The notes under the pieces: generated by a model
Seen by the model: the letters and a program-made list of their open reading frames with translations, nothing else
The model's database searches: none
What the model was told of the DNA's origin: nothing
Position numbers and translations under genes: made by a program
In this document: positions 23,320-31,428 of the stretch, one piece after another
Numbering within the stretch: position 1 is the first letter of the stretch
How the letters are laid out: each line of letters starts with the position of its first letter
Source of the DNA: Pseudoalteromonas prydzensis
Lineage (GTDB): Bacteria; Pseudomonadota; Gammaproteobacteria; Enterobacterales; Alteromonadaceae
Direction: 5' to 3'
Length of the DNA: 64,000 nt
Assembly (NCBI RefSeq): GCF_011050055.1
Contig: NZ_DRGM01000099.1
Location: forward strand, 1 to 64,000

Positions 23320-24271
23320 TAGCGATTTATTTTTAGATGTAGCGGATGCTCTTGGTATGGGTAATCCTGCCATTGTTGAAAAAGATTACTATGTAGTTGT
23401 ACTACTTAAGCTACTTTGTGAGTTATCTTTTGATACGCATTTTTTAGTTTTTTCAGGTGGTACGGCATTAACAAAGTCAGGCATTAAAACTCATCGAATG
23501 TCTGAAGATGTTGATATAAAAATCATTCCTAAAGATTTAGCTGCTAACACGTCTAAAACTAAAAGAAGAAAGGCTAGAAAAGCGCTCCACTTGCAGTTAA
23601 TTGCTGCGATTAATTCACATGATTATTTTTCTGTAGAAAATACTCCAACTGTTTTTGATGAATATCGATATCAACAAATTGATATTCGCTATCCTCAAGC
23701 CCATTCAAAAGTCCCATGCTTACGACCGTTTATTAAATTAGAGCTTATAGAAACGTTACTTTTTGATAATGTACAAAGCCGTAATATATCTTCTTTAGTG
23801 AACGAGGTAACTCAACAGGCACCAGAAGTGCCGCTGATGGATTTTTCTAGTATTAAGAGTACACAAGCTGAAAAGTTAGTGTCTATGCTTAGGCGAACAG
23901 CGAGCTTTGCACGTGATAATAAAAGAGACGATGATCCTGCGCTAATTCGTCATATTTATGATACCTATTATATTCAACAAGCAGCATTGGCGAATGTTCA
24001 AGATGTAGTACCTTTAGTCAAAAAAGTCATAGCAGAAGATATTACCCGCTACGGTAATCAGCATTTAGAATTCATGGAAGATCCTATAGTTGAACTTAAG
24101 TTTGCTTTAGATGTATTGCAAACTAATTCACTCTATGAAACGCGCTTTAATGAATATGTTGTTCCAATGGTTTATGGTGATCATAGCGTTAATTGGGAAC
24201 ATGCATTTGATGTATTTAAATCGTTTAGTTTAGCTGTTTTAACTGATATCGGCTTTAACCATCAATTTTGA
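23309..24271 (+). CDS. AbiEii/AbiGii-family nucleotidyltransferase toxin
   Basis: The 320-residue product contains the family signature: VEKDYYVVVLLK (about 23-34), the nucleotidyltransferase site FSGGTALTKSG (48-58) and RMSEDVDIKI (63-72) with the metal-binding acidic residues, then a helical C-terminal part. AbiEii-type toxins modify tRNA or other RNA with nucleotides, stop growth and can block phage. The frame is intact, unlike both HipA genes in this window, so this is the one toxin-antitoxin pair here that looks fully functional. Overlap with the antitoxin implies coupled translation. Confidence 0.88.
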   Translation: MQVDSDLFLDVADALGMGNPAIVEKDYYVVVLLKLLCELSFDTHFLVFSGGTALTKSGIKTHRMSEDVDIKIIPKDLAANTSKTKRRKARKALHLQLIAAINSHDYFSVENTPTVFDEYRYQQIDIRYPQAHSKVPCLRPFIKLELIETLLFDNVQSRNISSLVNEVTQQAPEVPLMDFSSIKSTQAEKLVSMLRRTASFARDNKRDDDPALIRHIYDTYYIQQAALANVQDVVPLVKKVIAEDITRYGNQHLEFMEDPIVELKFALDVLQTNSLYETRFNEYVVPMVYGDHSVNWEHAFDVFKSFSLAVLTDIGFNHQF

Positions 24272-24364
24272 AAAGCGCTTTACTTACTAAAGGTTCTTGG
24301 CTTGGGGCAACCTGCAATTCGTCGCTCGAAACCCGTTGCTATTTCAACTCGCACACTCGCAAAC

Positions 24365-24417
24365 TACACAATGAGGCAATTAAGTTGGCTATTCGCCTCA
24401 TTGTGTGAGGCGAATAA
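24365..24417 (+). repeat. GAGGCGAAT palindromic repeat (family D), copy 3
   Basis: Nearly identical to copy 1, including the flank CTCGCAAACT before it. The inverted repeat TATTCGCCTC-7 bases-GAGGCGAATA is perfect. Here it lies between convergent genes, so a role as an operator for a flanking gene is not possible at this copy. A terminator or mobile-repeat role is more likely. Confidence 0.7.
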
Positions 24418-24428
24418 CAGCTTAAACT

Positions 24429-25427
24429 TTATATATCAAACGTAAAGGTTTGCTTTAATAAAGGTTGTATATTTGCTTTTATTGCAATGGGGTCGCCATC
24501 TGAAAATCGCTTAGGGTTAACGGTGATAAATCCCCAAAACTCTAAAAACCGCTCTATAAAACGGGATCTGATTAAAACACCTAACAACCTAGCTGGCTCT
24601 GTGTATTCGGTCGCCGGTGTTTCATTTAGTAGAGCAGGAAATGCGGTAATGACTTCTTCTATCAATTGCTCAACCGATTCGTGAGTTTGGACTCGCCACA
24701 GCATAAAGACCCAAAAAGTGCGTAGCTCGCAATCACTGACAAAGCTATCAAAATAGCCCCAATTATAGTGTGTGGTGGCAGCTTCAAGCATAGGTAAGAA
24801 AAAGGCTTTAATACCATGAGTTTGATACTGTTTTTGGGCAGTTTTTTTAACATGGAAGCGGCCGTTTTGAAGGTAAATAATACCTGCAATATCTGCCAAA
24901 ATTCGGGTGTAATGTAAGGCGTTAATTTTGTCTTCGTTACTACCGGCAAACTCACTGATACTTACAGGCTTTTCATACTCAGATATGGCAAACTCAGGAA
25001 GTAATTCACTAGCTTGCTTGGCTATTTGAGCTGGTAAATTACCTTTGGCTGTTGCTTTAAATGAGCCACCTTGTTGCATCGCTTCATCTAGTATTATCGC
25101 TAAGTAGCGCATCACGGGGCTTGCTGTTAGCTCATTAGGTATACTTATTGTTACCCCTGCCAACTCATTAAATGGTGCTCTTAGCCAATTATCCATTTGA
25201 TTAGCGGAAAGGCCGCAAAAATCATCTAATGAACTATTGTTGATCCCTGAAATTTTATGTTGAGCTATCAGATTCATTTCATCTAGGCTTAAGTCAGGGT
25301 TAGTAGCAATGGTTTGTGCTATTTCGTCATATACTTCGCAGTGCTGCTTTGATGCGCTATCCATACAGCAGCGTTTATACTTTTTACCGCTATTGCACGG
25401 ACATGGATCGTTTCGGCCTAACTTCAT
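24429..25427 (-). CDS. SEC-C motif protein, unknown function
   Basis: The 332-residue protein opens with a SEC-C zinc motif, GRNDPCPCNSGKKYKRCC (about residues 4-21), in which four Cys/His ligands bind zinc. The same motif is found at the C-terminus of SecA and in many uncharacterised proteins, where it mediates protein or nucleic-acid contacts. The remaining ~300 residues are helical and match no family I know. The gene is alone on the minus strand at the right end of the island, convergent with the AbiE pair. Function unknown. Confidence 0.7.
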   Translation of the reverse strand: MKLGRNDPCPCNSGKKYKRCCMDSASKQHCEVYDEIAQTIATNPDLSLDEMNLIAQHKISGINNSSLDDFCGLSANQMDNWLRAPFNELAGVTISIPNELTASPVMRYLAIILDEAMQQGGSFKATAKGNLPAQIAKQASELLPEFAISEYEKPVSISEFAGSNEDKINALHYTRILADIAGIIYLQNGRFHVKKTAQKQYQTHGIKAFFLPMLEAATTHYNWGYFDSFVSDCELRTFWVFMLWRVQTHESVEQLIEEVITAFPALLNETPATEYTEPARLLGVLIRSRFIERFLEFWGFITVNPKRFSDGDPIAIKANIQPLLKQTFTFDI

Positions 25428-25795
25428 TTGAAATACCTCTGAGTTTTAAAACTTTACGTGAGAGTAATCAATTTACTGACGTTAGGTCAAATGGCGCAAG
25501 AGTAGCAAAGGTTCTAGGTTTTGGGTTCTAGGAAAGTGACTAGGTGCGAGGGAATTGCACAAGCGCGTTGTGTGATGCACGTGGCCCGCTGCATTTTTGA
25601 TCTTCTCATTTACTCTCATTGTCTTCTATTTGTGCAAATATGTTTTTAAGTGATTTATTCACAAAGAGGTTATGAGGCGCTGCGCTGAAGAGGAAAAATT
25701 AAAAACTAGGTTATAGGGAAGCAACTAGGAACTAGGATTAGCCCGCAGCCCTTCGCCCGCCGCTCGTATCCCGAAGCCTCGTCTGCTCTTTTAAC
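25428..25795 (-). repeat. Last CTAG-rich composite repeat (family A) of the island
   Basis: The minus-orientation composite is complete here: a CTAG tail at about 25508-25550, TTTACTCTCATTGTC near 25613, TTGTGCAAA at about 25630, AAGTGATTTATTCAC, AGGTTATGAGGCGCTGCGCT to about 25685, then another CTAG tail at 25706-25735. No family A-D sequence was noticed beyond this point, so it marks the island boundary as seen in this window. Confidence 0.7.
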
Positions 25796-26662
25796 CTAGA
25801 ACCTTCCTAACTCAACTGTTTCACCTTGCAAACTGGGGTTCTGTGCAATCTTCGCTTGTACTAAATTAATTAATTGCTCTGCTGCATAGCTGGGCTTACG
25901 AGAATGTGGCCATAGAGCGTATATAGGCCTTGCTGGAAAGTTTATTGGTAGTTCAAGATATTTAAAGGCATGTTTTTCACAAATAGTGTCAATTTCACTC
26001 ATCGGCAGTAGGCCTACGCCATACCCTGACTCGACCATATTTTTAGCAATGGTTATATCAAAACAAAAACTAATTTGTGGGTAGGTTTGTTTAAGCTGTT
26101 TTAAAAGCCCTGCAGGGAACTGCGATTCAGTATAGGGTAAAACCAGCCGAGTAGTGGGCGCATTATTTTTAACAATGAGTTTAATAGCAATTGAACCTAA
26201 GCGTTTTTGGTAATAGCTCGAATCTTGTTGTTCGCCAATGCGAATGGCTAAATCAAAACGTTTTTGGCTGAGCTGACTATTGGCATTGCTTGGGTAAATG
26301 TGCAGATTGAGCGCCGAATTAGTGGCTGCGAATTCGTTGATTGCTGGCATTAGTGGCCCTGTCATAATATTTTGTGGGCACAGTAAGTAAAAGTCACTCA
26401 GGCCATGCTCGCTGCTGTTTAGTTGATTGAGCTGATCATTGAGTGTCAGCACTTGCTCGGCAAGTTCGCAATAAAGCTGCTCGCCTTTTGTGGTAAGCAC
26501 AATGCCTCTGGCTGTGCGTTGCAATAATGGCTCTGCGAGCTTTTCTTCTAGTCCTTGCATACGTCTTGACAGGGTTGATAAATTCAACCCCAGATCTTTC
26601 GCTGCTTGGCTCATGCTGTTACGCCGCGCTATTTCAATAAATAAATGAAGATCATCAAGCAT
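25796..26662 (-). CDS. LysR-family transcriptional regulator
   Basis: The 288-residue protein has the N-terminal LysR helix-turn-helix (about 5-60: DLHLFIEIARRNSMSQAAKD ... LSTLSRRMQGLEEKL) and a periplasmic-binding-like effector domain (about 90-280). It is divergent from the DUF2798/monooxygenase pair, with an 81-bp shared promoter region, so control of that pair is the natural inference. The effector is unknown. Confidence 0.88.
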   Translation of the reverse strand: MLDDLHLFIEIARRNSMSQAAKDLGLNLSTLSRRMQGLEEKLAEPLLQRTARGIVLTTKGEQLYCELAEQVLTLNDQLNQLNSSEHGLSDFYLLCPQNIMTGPLMPAINEFAATNSALNLHIYPSNANSQLSQKRFDLAIRIGEQQDSSYYQKRLGSIAIKLIVKNNAPTTRLVLPYTESQFPAGLLKQLKQTYPQISFCFDITIAKNMVESGYGVGLLPMSEIDTICEKHAFKYLELPINFPARPIYALWPHSRKPSYAAEQLINLVQAKIAQNPSLQGETVELGRF

Positions 26663-26743
26663 ATCAATTTCTCAATCTTAGTTTGCGTTTTCGTGACTGT
26701 TTGCCTGCCTCGGCTTTGAATATAGTAACGCTAAGGAGGAGAT

Positions 26744-26965
26744 ATGAAAATTCATTTAACATTTACCGCGGCATTCTCATTTTTGATGTCGTTTTTATTA
26801 TCGGCTTGGATGACTTACGTAAACTTAGGCTTAACTGAAACATTTATGCAAAGCTGGATGACAGCTTTTGCTAATGCGTGGCCTGCGGCGTTTGTGGTGG
26901 CCTTTAGTGTGGCACCCCCGATCCGTTTAATGGTTATGCGTTTGTTTAGTAAGGAGCAAAAATGA
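26744..26965 (+). CDS. DUF2798 small membrane protein
   Basis: The 73-residue protein has two membrane helices (about 5-27 and 40-65) joined by a short loop, with the pattern AFVVAFSVAPPIRLMVMRL near the C-terminus that is typical of DUF2798. AAGGAGGAG lies just upstream of the ATG. It overlaps the next gene by 4 bp. Such proteins commonly sit next to LysR regulators and small oxidoreductases. Function is unknown. Confidence 0.7.
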   Translation: MKIHLTFTAAFSFLMSFLLSAWMTYVNLGLTETFMQSWMTAFANAWPAAFVVAFSVAPPIRLMVMRLFSKEQK

Positions 26966-27246
26966 TTAATATTGTGGCAAAAATAACCCCAAAACCTGAG
27001 CTGTTTGATGATTGTAAAGGGCGTTTACAGGAGATCTTAGCAGCAACTTTGGCAGAAGCTGGTTGCATGCGCTTCGAGCTTTATGTCAATGCTGAGCAAA
27101 GCTGTTTGTTTTTGGTTGAACAATTTGCATCGCAAGCAGCACTCGATACGCATTACCAACAACCTTATGTTGCAGCGGTGTTTGCATTTTATGAGTCGGC
27201 ACTTGCTTTACCCGTTGAGGTGAATTACCTGCAAGCAGTAAACTAA
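26962..27246 (+). CDS. Antibiotic biosynthesis monooxygenase (ABM) domain protein, YgiN-like
   Basis: The 94-residue protein fits the dimeric ferredoxin-like ABM domain: VAKITPKPELFDDCKGRLQE, GCMRFELYVNAEQ, FLVEQFASQAALDTHYQQPY. The E-x-F-x-x-x-x-A-x-x-x-H pattern is typical. YgiN-type members act on quinones with molecular oxygen. Its ATG overlaps the DUF2798 stop, so the two are co-translated, and both may answer to the divergent LysR regulator. Confidence 0.82.
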   Translation: MINIVAKITPKPELFDDCKGRLQEILAATLAEAGCMRFELYVNAEQSCLFLVEQFASQAALDTHYQQPYVAAVFAFYESALALPVEVNYLQAVN

Positions 27247-27300
27247 GTTACGCAGCGGTAGCCGATATTTGGCTGGAACTGCAATTACAACGGTAATAAA

Positions 27301-27348
27301 ACTGGGCTACTGGGGAAAGTACTGGTTTTTCGTAGCCCAGTTTGTTTA
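27301..27348 (+). terminator. Rho-independent terminator after the ABM gene
   Basis: ACTGGGCTAC (27301-27310) pairs with GTAGCCCAGT (27332-27341), followed by TTGTTT. The preceding base pairs as well. It lies 55 bp after the ABM stop and faces a convergent gene, so it may serve both. Confidence 0.75.
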
Positions 27349-27374
27349 GGTTGAAACTATTATTCGCAAGGCGA

Positions 27375-27680
27375 CTACAACATATTTAAAATTTGTTTTG
27401 CTTTTACGCGGGTTAAGCATGCCGCCAGTGGTTGCTTTTTAAAGGTTTTGGCCGAGACCGTCTGCTGTTTGCCCATATATTGATTATGCAGTGTCTGCAC
27501 GCTTACTTTACAGCTCACTTGATGATCATTTTCAACGTAACGCAGTTCAATTCTTTGCGCCTTATTAATTAAGTTTTTATAAGGGTACCCTTCATCTGTC
27601 GTCAGTTTTATATTGCTGTTTGCTTGCGCTTGGCTTGCCGTACTTATTAATATAATGATTAATATAGCGAGGTATTTCAT
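27375..27680 (-). CDS. Small secreted protein of unknown function
   Basis: The 101-residue product has a signal peptide (MKYLAILIIILISTASQAQA, cleavage near 20). Two Cys residues (VSCKV near 58, AACLTRV near 91) could form a disulphide. The end ACLTRVKAKQIL recalls small DUF3718-type periplasmic proteins, but I am not sure of that. It stands alone, convergent with the ABM gene and divergent from the next LysR gene. Confidence 0.6.
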   Translation of the reverse strand: MKYLAILIIILISTASQAQANSNIKLTTDEGYPYKNLINKAQRIELRYVENDHQVSCKVSVQTLHNQYMGKQQTVSAKTFKKQPLAACLTRVKAKQILNML

Positions 27681-27793
27681 GATAGTGGCTCCTACTTAGG
27701 CTTGTTTTACAGTATGAGTATTGCGCCTAGTTGAAAAACTGACAAACGATATAAAATTGGCTATGCTTTAGTTTTTCTTAACTGTGGTTGACG

Positions 27794-28705
27794 ATGAACT
27801 TACCGCCATTAAAAAGTCTTTGGTATTTTAAGCATGCTGCGGAGCTGGGGAGTTTTAAGCTTGCTGCTGAGCAGTTGTTTGTCAGCCAAGCAGCTGTAAG
27901 TCAGCAGATCAGGTTGTTAGAAGCCCATTTAGGTTGTCAGTTGTTTACTCGACAAACTCGGTTTGTTGCCTTAACGCGGGCAGGTGAGCAGCTGCTGCCT
28001 GCAATTTTACAAGGCTTTAGTCACTTTCAATCTGGAGTTAACGGGCTCAGCCAAGATACTGAGCCGCATAGTTTAAACTTATCTGTTTTACCCTCATTTG
28101 CCAGCGGTTGGTTATTGCAGCATATTAGTGATTTTCAACGCCATTACCCTGATATTCATTTACGCATTGATCCGAGCGACCAACATGCCAACTTTGCGGC
28201 TGGGCAAGTAGATTTAGGCATTCGTTTTGGCTTAGGGCAATACCCTGAGTTGCATAGTGAATTTCTTGCTGATGACAGTTTATATTTGGCATATAAGCCG
28301 GGCATGCTTGACCCACAATTGCCATTACGAGCACAGTTATTACAGCAGCAATTGATTATGGATATTTGCCCTGATGCTGAGCGTGGTTGGCGCTCACTGG
28401 TTGATGAATTGGCAATTAGCGCAGCCGCGATGCCGGTATTTTTAGAAATTGATAATGCCGCCTTGGTGATCCAAGCAACCCTTGCAGGGCAAGGTGTTGC
28501 ATTAGTAAGGCGACGCTTAATTGAGTCGCATATTAAATTAGGGCAGTTAGAAATTTACCCAGATTTTGAATTTAGTTGCCACTATAAATATTATTTAGTG
28601 GGCCCAAAAGCGCATTTTAATTGGCCTAAAGTGATCGCTTTTCAAGCGTGGTTATTAGCTCAATTTGAGCAAGATGATGATGCATTTAAGCTATGTTTAA
28701 AGTAA
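27794..28705 (+). CDS. LysR-family regulator, GcvA-like
   Basis: The 303-residue protein begins MNLPPLKSLWYFKHAAELGS, the GcvA/AmpR-type LysR start, with the helix-turn-helix to about residue 62 (VSQAAVSQQIRLLEAHLG). The effector-binding domain is at about 92-295. ATG 27794 is chosen over a TTG two codons upstream. The target genes are not evident, since both neighbours are on the other strand. Confidence 0.85.
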   Translation: MNLPPLKSLWYFKHAAELGSFKLAAEQLFVSQAAVSQQIRLLEAHLGCQLFTRQTRFVALTRAGEQLLPAILQGFSHFQSGVNGLSQDTEPHSLNLSVLPSFASGWLLQHISDFQRHYPDIHLRIDPSDQHANFAAGQVDLGIRFGLGQYPELHSEFLADDSLYLAYKPGMLDPQLPLRAQLLQQQLIMDICPDAERGWRSLVDELAISAAAMPVFLEIDNAALVIQATLAGQGVALVRRRLIESHIKLGQLEIYPDFEFSCHYKYYLVGPKAHFNWPKVIAFQAWLLAQFEQDDDAFKLCLK

Positions 28706-28734
28706 TACAACATTGAGATTGACTAACTCACTTT

Positions 28735-29106
28735 TTAACTCGCTAATTTCATAACTTTCTTTAACTGGTTATCTAACACACTTAAATTAAAAGGTTTGAC
28801 AATAAAGCCAGACACTTTCGCGGCAATAATTTCTTTGATCGCTGTGGAGCTGTCTTCGCAGGTGATCATAAGCACTGGGATCGCCTTTAATTCTTGATCG
28901 TCACGAATGCGGTTGAGTAGGGTTTTACCATCCATTTTTGGCATGTGTAAATCGGTGATCACCAGATCAAAGTGTTGATTTTTCAAAAAGGTAAGTGCTT
29001 GTATGCCGTCAGTGGCCTCGACTAGATCTGGGAAATTAAGTGCTCTGAGCATGTTAATTAATACATGGCGCATTAACGGCATATCGTCAACGACGAGTAT
29101 TTTCAT
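28735..29106 (-). CDS. Stand-alone CheY-like response regulator
   Basis: This is a 123-residue receiver domain only: acidic pocket VDDM (residues 5-8), phospho-acceptor Asp in LVITDLHMPKMDG (about 53), switch Thr in LMITCED (about 82) and Lys in FIVKPFN (about 104). The order and spacing match CheY. There is no output domain, so it acts by protein contact, for example on the flagellar motor or as a relay. No kinase gene is adjacent. Confidence 0.9.
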   Translation of the reverse strand: MKILVVDDMPLMRHVLINMLRALNFPDLVEATDGIQALTFLKNQHFDLVITDLHMPKMDGKTLLNRIRDDQELKAIPVLMITCEDSSTAIKEIIAAKVSGFIVKPFNLSVLDNQLKKVMKLAS

Positions 29107-29174
29107 AGAGTTAAATCATCCGAGCTTTTTCATGCCATTAAGATTAGCTAACAAAGTGATACCGCGCCATATTA

Positions 29175-29708
29175 TTAAAAACACTCGGCAACTAATTGGC
29201 TGAGTCGGGCTATTTTTATATTGCTCAATTGACGGTAGTCAAAGTATGGGCAGACAATTAATTTGTTGGCTTTATCTATCGCAAACTGCTCATCTAGCCA
29301 GTCTAATTCTGCCGCTAACAGCCCTTGGTTTATCAATGCTTTGGCATACGTTCGCCCAGCAATAATATGCAAGGTAGAGTTGTTGCTCAGTTGTGGAGGG
29401 CTAAACAATAAAGCGGTGTGACTATCGCTTTGCAATAATTGGCTATCGCGATATTGCTGCCAGGTGGGGGCGAGTTTAGCAAACTGATAATGCTCACTTG
29501 GCAGTGTAAACAGCACTTTTGCATACACGTTAAACACTTTACGCCAGCCATTACCGCAAGCTTGGTTAATGGTATTTATTTGCCCGTCACGCAGCGCAGT
29601 GACATCGCTTAAATGGCTATATTCAGGCATTGGTGGCAGATTTGCGATGTAGACCGCAACAGTAAAGCTGGGATCACCAAAGCCGATATTATTTACGCTG
29701 TTACTCAT
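29175..29708 (-). CDS. Conserved hypothetical protein (DUF6942-like)
   Basis: The 177-residue soluble protein carries [14 protein letters not shown] near its start, [16 protein letters not shown] in the middle and [19 protein letters not shown] at the end. These fit a conserved gammaproteobacterial family that I believe is DUF6942. Its role is unknown. It begins inside the last codons of the upstream yaiI-like gene (4-bp overlap), so the two are co-translated. Confidence 0.6.
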   Translation of the reverse strand: MSNSVNNIGFGDPSFTVAVYIANLPPMPEYSHLSDVTALRDGQINTINQACGNGWRKVFNVYAKVLFTLPSEHYQFAKLAPTWQQYRDSQLLQSDSHTALLFSPPQLSNNSTLHIIAGRTYAKALINQGLLAAELDWLDEQFAIDKANKLIVCPYFDYRQLSNIKIARLSQLVAECF

Positions 29709-30154
29709 TTGTTTTTAGCTAAAATACGGTCAAGATTATTGGCGAAGTTTTGCCGGTCGCTTTGACTCAGTGGTGGTGGCCCACCATTCATTTCTACGCC
29801 GCTTGAACGCATAGTATCCATAAAATCACGTACATTAAGTAATGAGCGAATATTTTCGCTGGTGTACAGTTCACCACGCGGATTGAGTGCTTGGCCGCCG
29901 TTATCAATCACTTCAGAGGCCAGTGGAATATCACCGGTGATCACTAAATCATTGACGGCTATGCGTTTCACGATTTCGTCATCGGCGACATCAAATCCTG
30001 ATGATACTTGCAAACGGCTAATATATTTTGAAGGCGGGATACGCATGGCATGGTTAGCGACTAAAATGGTCTCAGTTTGCGTACGCTCTGCGGCGCGAAA
30101 TAAAATCTCTTTGATCACCACCGGACAGGCATCGGCATCAACCCATATCTTCAT
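29705..30154 (-). CDS. yaiI: YaiI/YqxD family protein (UPF0178)
   Basis: The 149-residue protein shows the family pattern from end to end: [17 protein letters not shown] (2-18), VANHAMRIP (33-41), [10 protein letters not shown] (55-64), [10 protein letters not shown] (70-79) and NPRGELYT. It is a PIN-like fold with conserved acidic residues, and nuclease activity is suspected but not established. The full length is typical. Confidence 0.9.
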   Translation of the reverse strand: MKIWVDADACPVVIKEILFRAAERTQTETILVANHAMRIPPSKYISRLQVSSGFDVADDEIVKRIAVNDLVITGDIPLASEVIDNGGQALNPRGELYTSENIRSLLNVRDFMDTMRSSGVEMNGGPPPLSQSDRQNFANNLDRILAKNK

Positions 30155-30277
30155 TATTAGCTCACATCGTTAGTAAAAAAATGATCCTAACCTAAGCCTT
30201 TTCTAACCACTAGTATTAAGTGAACTTTTTTATAGATTACAGCGTAGAATACTTGATAAACCATAAAGGGATCGACT

Positions 30278-30814
30278 ATGAAAAATCAATTATTTATCAC
30301 TTTGACTCTGTTCGTTAGTAGTTTACTGCTCGGCTGTACTGGCATGCCTGATAAAGTAACTCCCGTAAGTCCTTTTTCTATCGAACAGTACCAAGGTAAA
30401 TGGTATGAAATAGCCCGATTAGATCACTCATTTGAGCGGGGTTTAGACAATATAACTGCGAATTACGTTATTAATGAGGATGGCAGCGTCACTGTGCTAA
30501 ACCGTGGGTTTAATTCAGAGGAGCAGCAATGGAGCGAGGCGCAAGGTAAGGCAAAATTTGTTGATAGTGATAATGTAGGGCATTTAAAAGTGTCGTTTTT
30601 TGGGCCGTTTTATAGCTCCTACGTGGTGTTTGGTTTAGATCAGCAAGATTATCAGTATGCTTATGTGTCTGGTTACAATAATGATTACCTGTGGCTATTA
30701 GCGCGCACTCCGACTGTGAGTGAGCAACGGTTAGCGGATTTTAAAGCCAGCGCAAAACAACGCGGCTTTAATACTGACAACTTGATAATGGTGAAGCAAG
30801 ACCCTGCACAGTGA
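30278..30814 (+). CDS. blc: Outer-membrane lipocalin lipoprotein (Blc-like)
   Basis: The 178-residue protein has a lipoprotein signal peptide with lipobox LLGC (Cys20), then the bacterial lipocalin motif YQGKWYEIARLDHSFERG (about 38-55) and TANYVINEDGSVTVLNRGF. Later GHLKVSFFGPFYSSYVV and the C-terminal Arg-containing strand YLWLLARTP complete the barrel. Blc proteins bind lysophospholipids or fatty acids and serve envelope maintenance. The usual family length is about 175. A single-gene unit. Confidence 0.9.
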   Translation: MKNQLFITLTLFVSSLLLGCTGMPDKVTPVSPFSIEQYQGKWYEIARLDHSFERGLDNITANYVINEDGSVTVLNRGFNSEEQQWSEAQGKAKFVDSDNVGHLKVSFFGPFYSSYVVFGLDQQDYQYAYVSGYNNDYLWLLARTPTVSEQRLADFKASAKQRGFNTDNLIMVKQDPAQ

Positions 30815-30995
30815 TTGTAAATTCCCTTTACAGCCACTGTGTTAATTAATCTTCGAATGCAGAAAAATTAGCGCAGTAATAAATATGACACATGAAATGA
30901 GTATTATGCCTACATAGCTTGAGTAGCAATTGCCCATAGCTATTTGTAGACATGTGTATCCCCCTACTTTTTATAACCAAATTATTTGGATATAG

Positions 30996-31025
30996 AGGCA
31001 AACTAACTTAGTTTGCCTTTTTTTA
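30996..31025 (+). terminator. Rho-independent terminator
   Basis: AGGCAAACT (30996-31004) pairs with AGTTTGCCT (31010-31018) over a 5-base loop and is followed by a run of T. It lies 180 bp after the lipocalin stop. The stretch between (30815-30995) has no gene that I can support but could hold a long 3' untranslated region or a small RNA. Confidence 0.85.
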
Positions 31026-31092
31026 TGTTATACCAATCGTGTTAAGTTATTGGTATCAGATCATGATTTTACTAACTAAGCTTAAAAAACAC

Positions 31093-31428
31093 TTAAAAAA
31101 CACTTAAAAACAGCCCACTCAGCATTATTACCGTGATATTTAGTACACTCATGATTTTTACCCAGGATGCTTTAAAACTATAAAAAATCATTAAAATTAA
31201 AAGACTTACAGCAATATAGCCACAAAAAAGCAAGGCGCCATAGCCGTTATGTTGCACAACACTCAGCACTAAACTTAGTAAAATACTGATCCAAGCCGCC
31301 AATAAAAATTGTTTACTCTGTTTTTCATTTGGGCGCGTTTTAAATACCTCTCGATAATGATTGAATTTTGCTAAAGCAAAACAATTAAAAGCCAATAAAC
31401 ACAGGCTAAATTGCAGTAACTCATGCAT
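31093..31428 (-). CDS. DUF3325-like small membrane protein
   Basis: The 111-residue protein has about four hydrophobic segments (3-20, 42-60, 65-85, 92-110) and a hydrophilic loop KTRPNEKQSKQ. It is the last gene of a three-gene operon (DUF3649, PepSY, DUF3325) that is linked to iron uptake in many proteobacteria. Its stop lies just before two repeated AAAACACTTA units. The function is unknown. Confidence 0.65.
   Translation of the reverse strand: MHELLQFSLCLLAFNCFALAKFNHYREVFKTRPNEKQSKQFLLAAWISILLSLVLSVVQHNGYGALLFCGYIAVSLLILMIFYSFKASWVKIMSVLNITVIMLSGLFLSVF

Noticed and set aside
24662-24955. 97-codon frame on the minus strand inside the SEC-C gene
   Set aside because: It is a shifted-frame shadow of the SEC-C protein gene, with no start signal.
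30815-30995. Small RNA gene upstream of the 30996 terminator
   Set aside because: A strong terminator 180 bp after the lipocalin stop is suggestive, but no promoter or known RNA signature was recognised. It may simply be a long 3' untranslated region.
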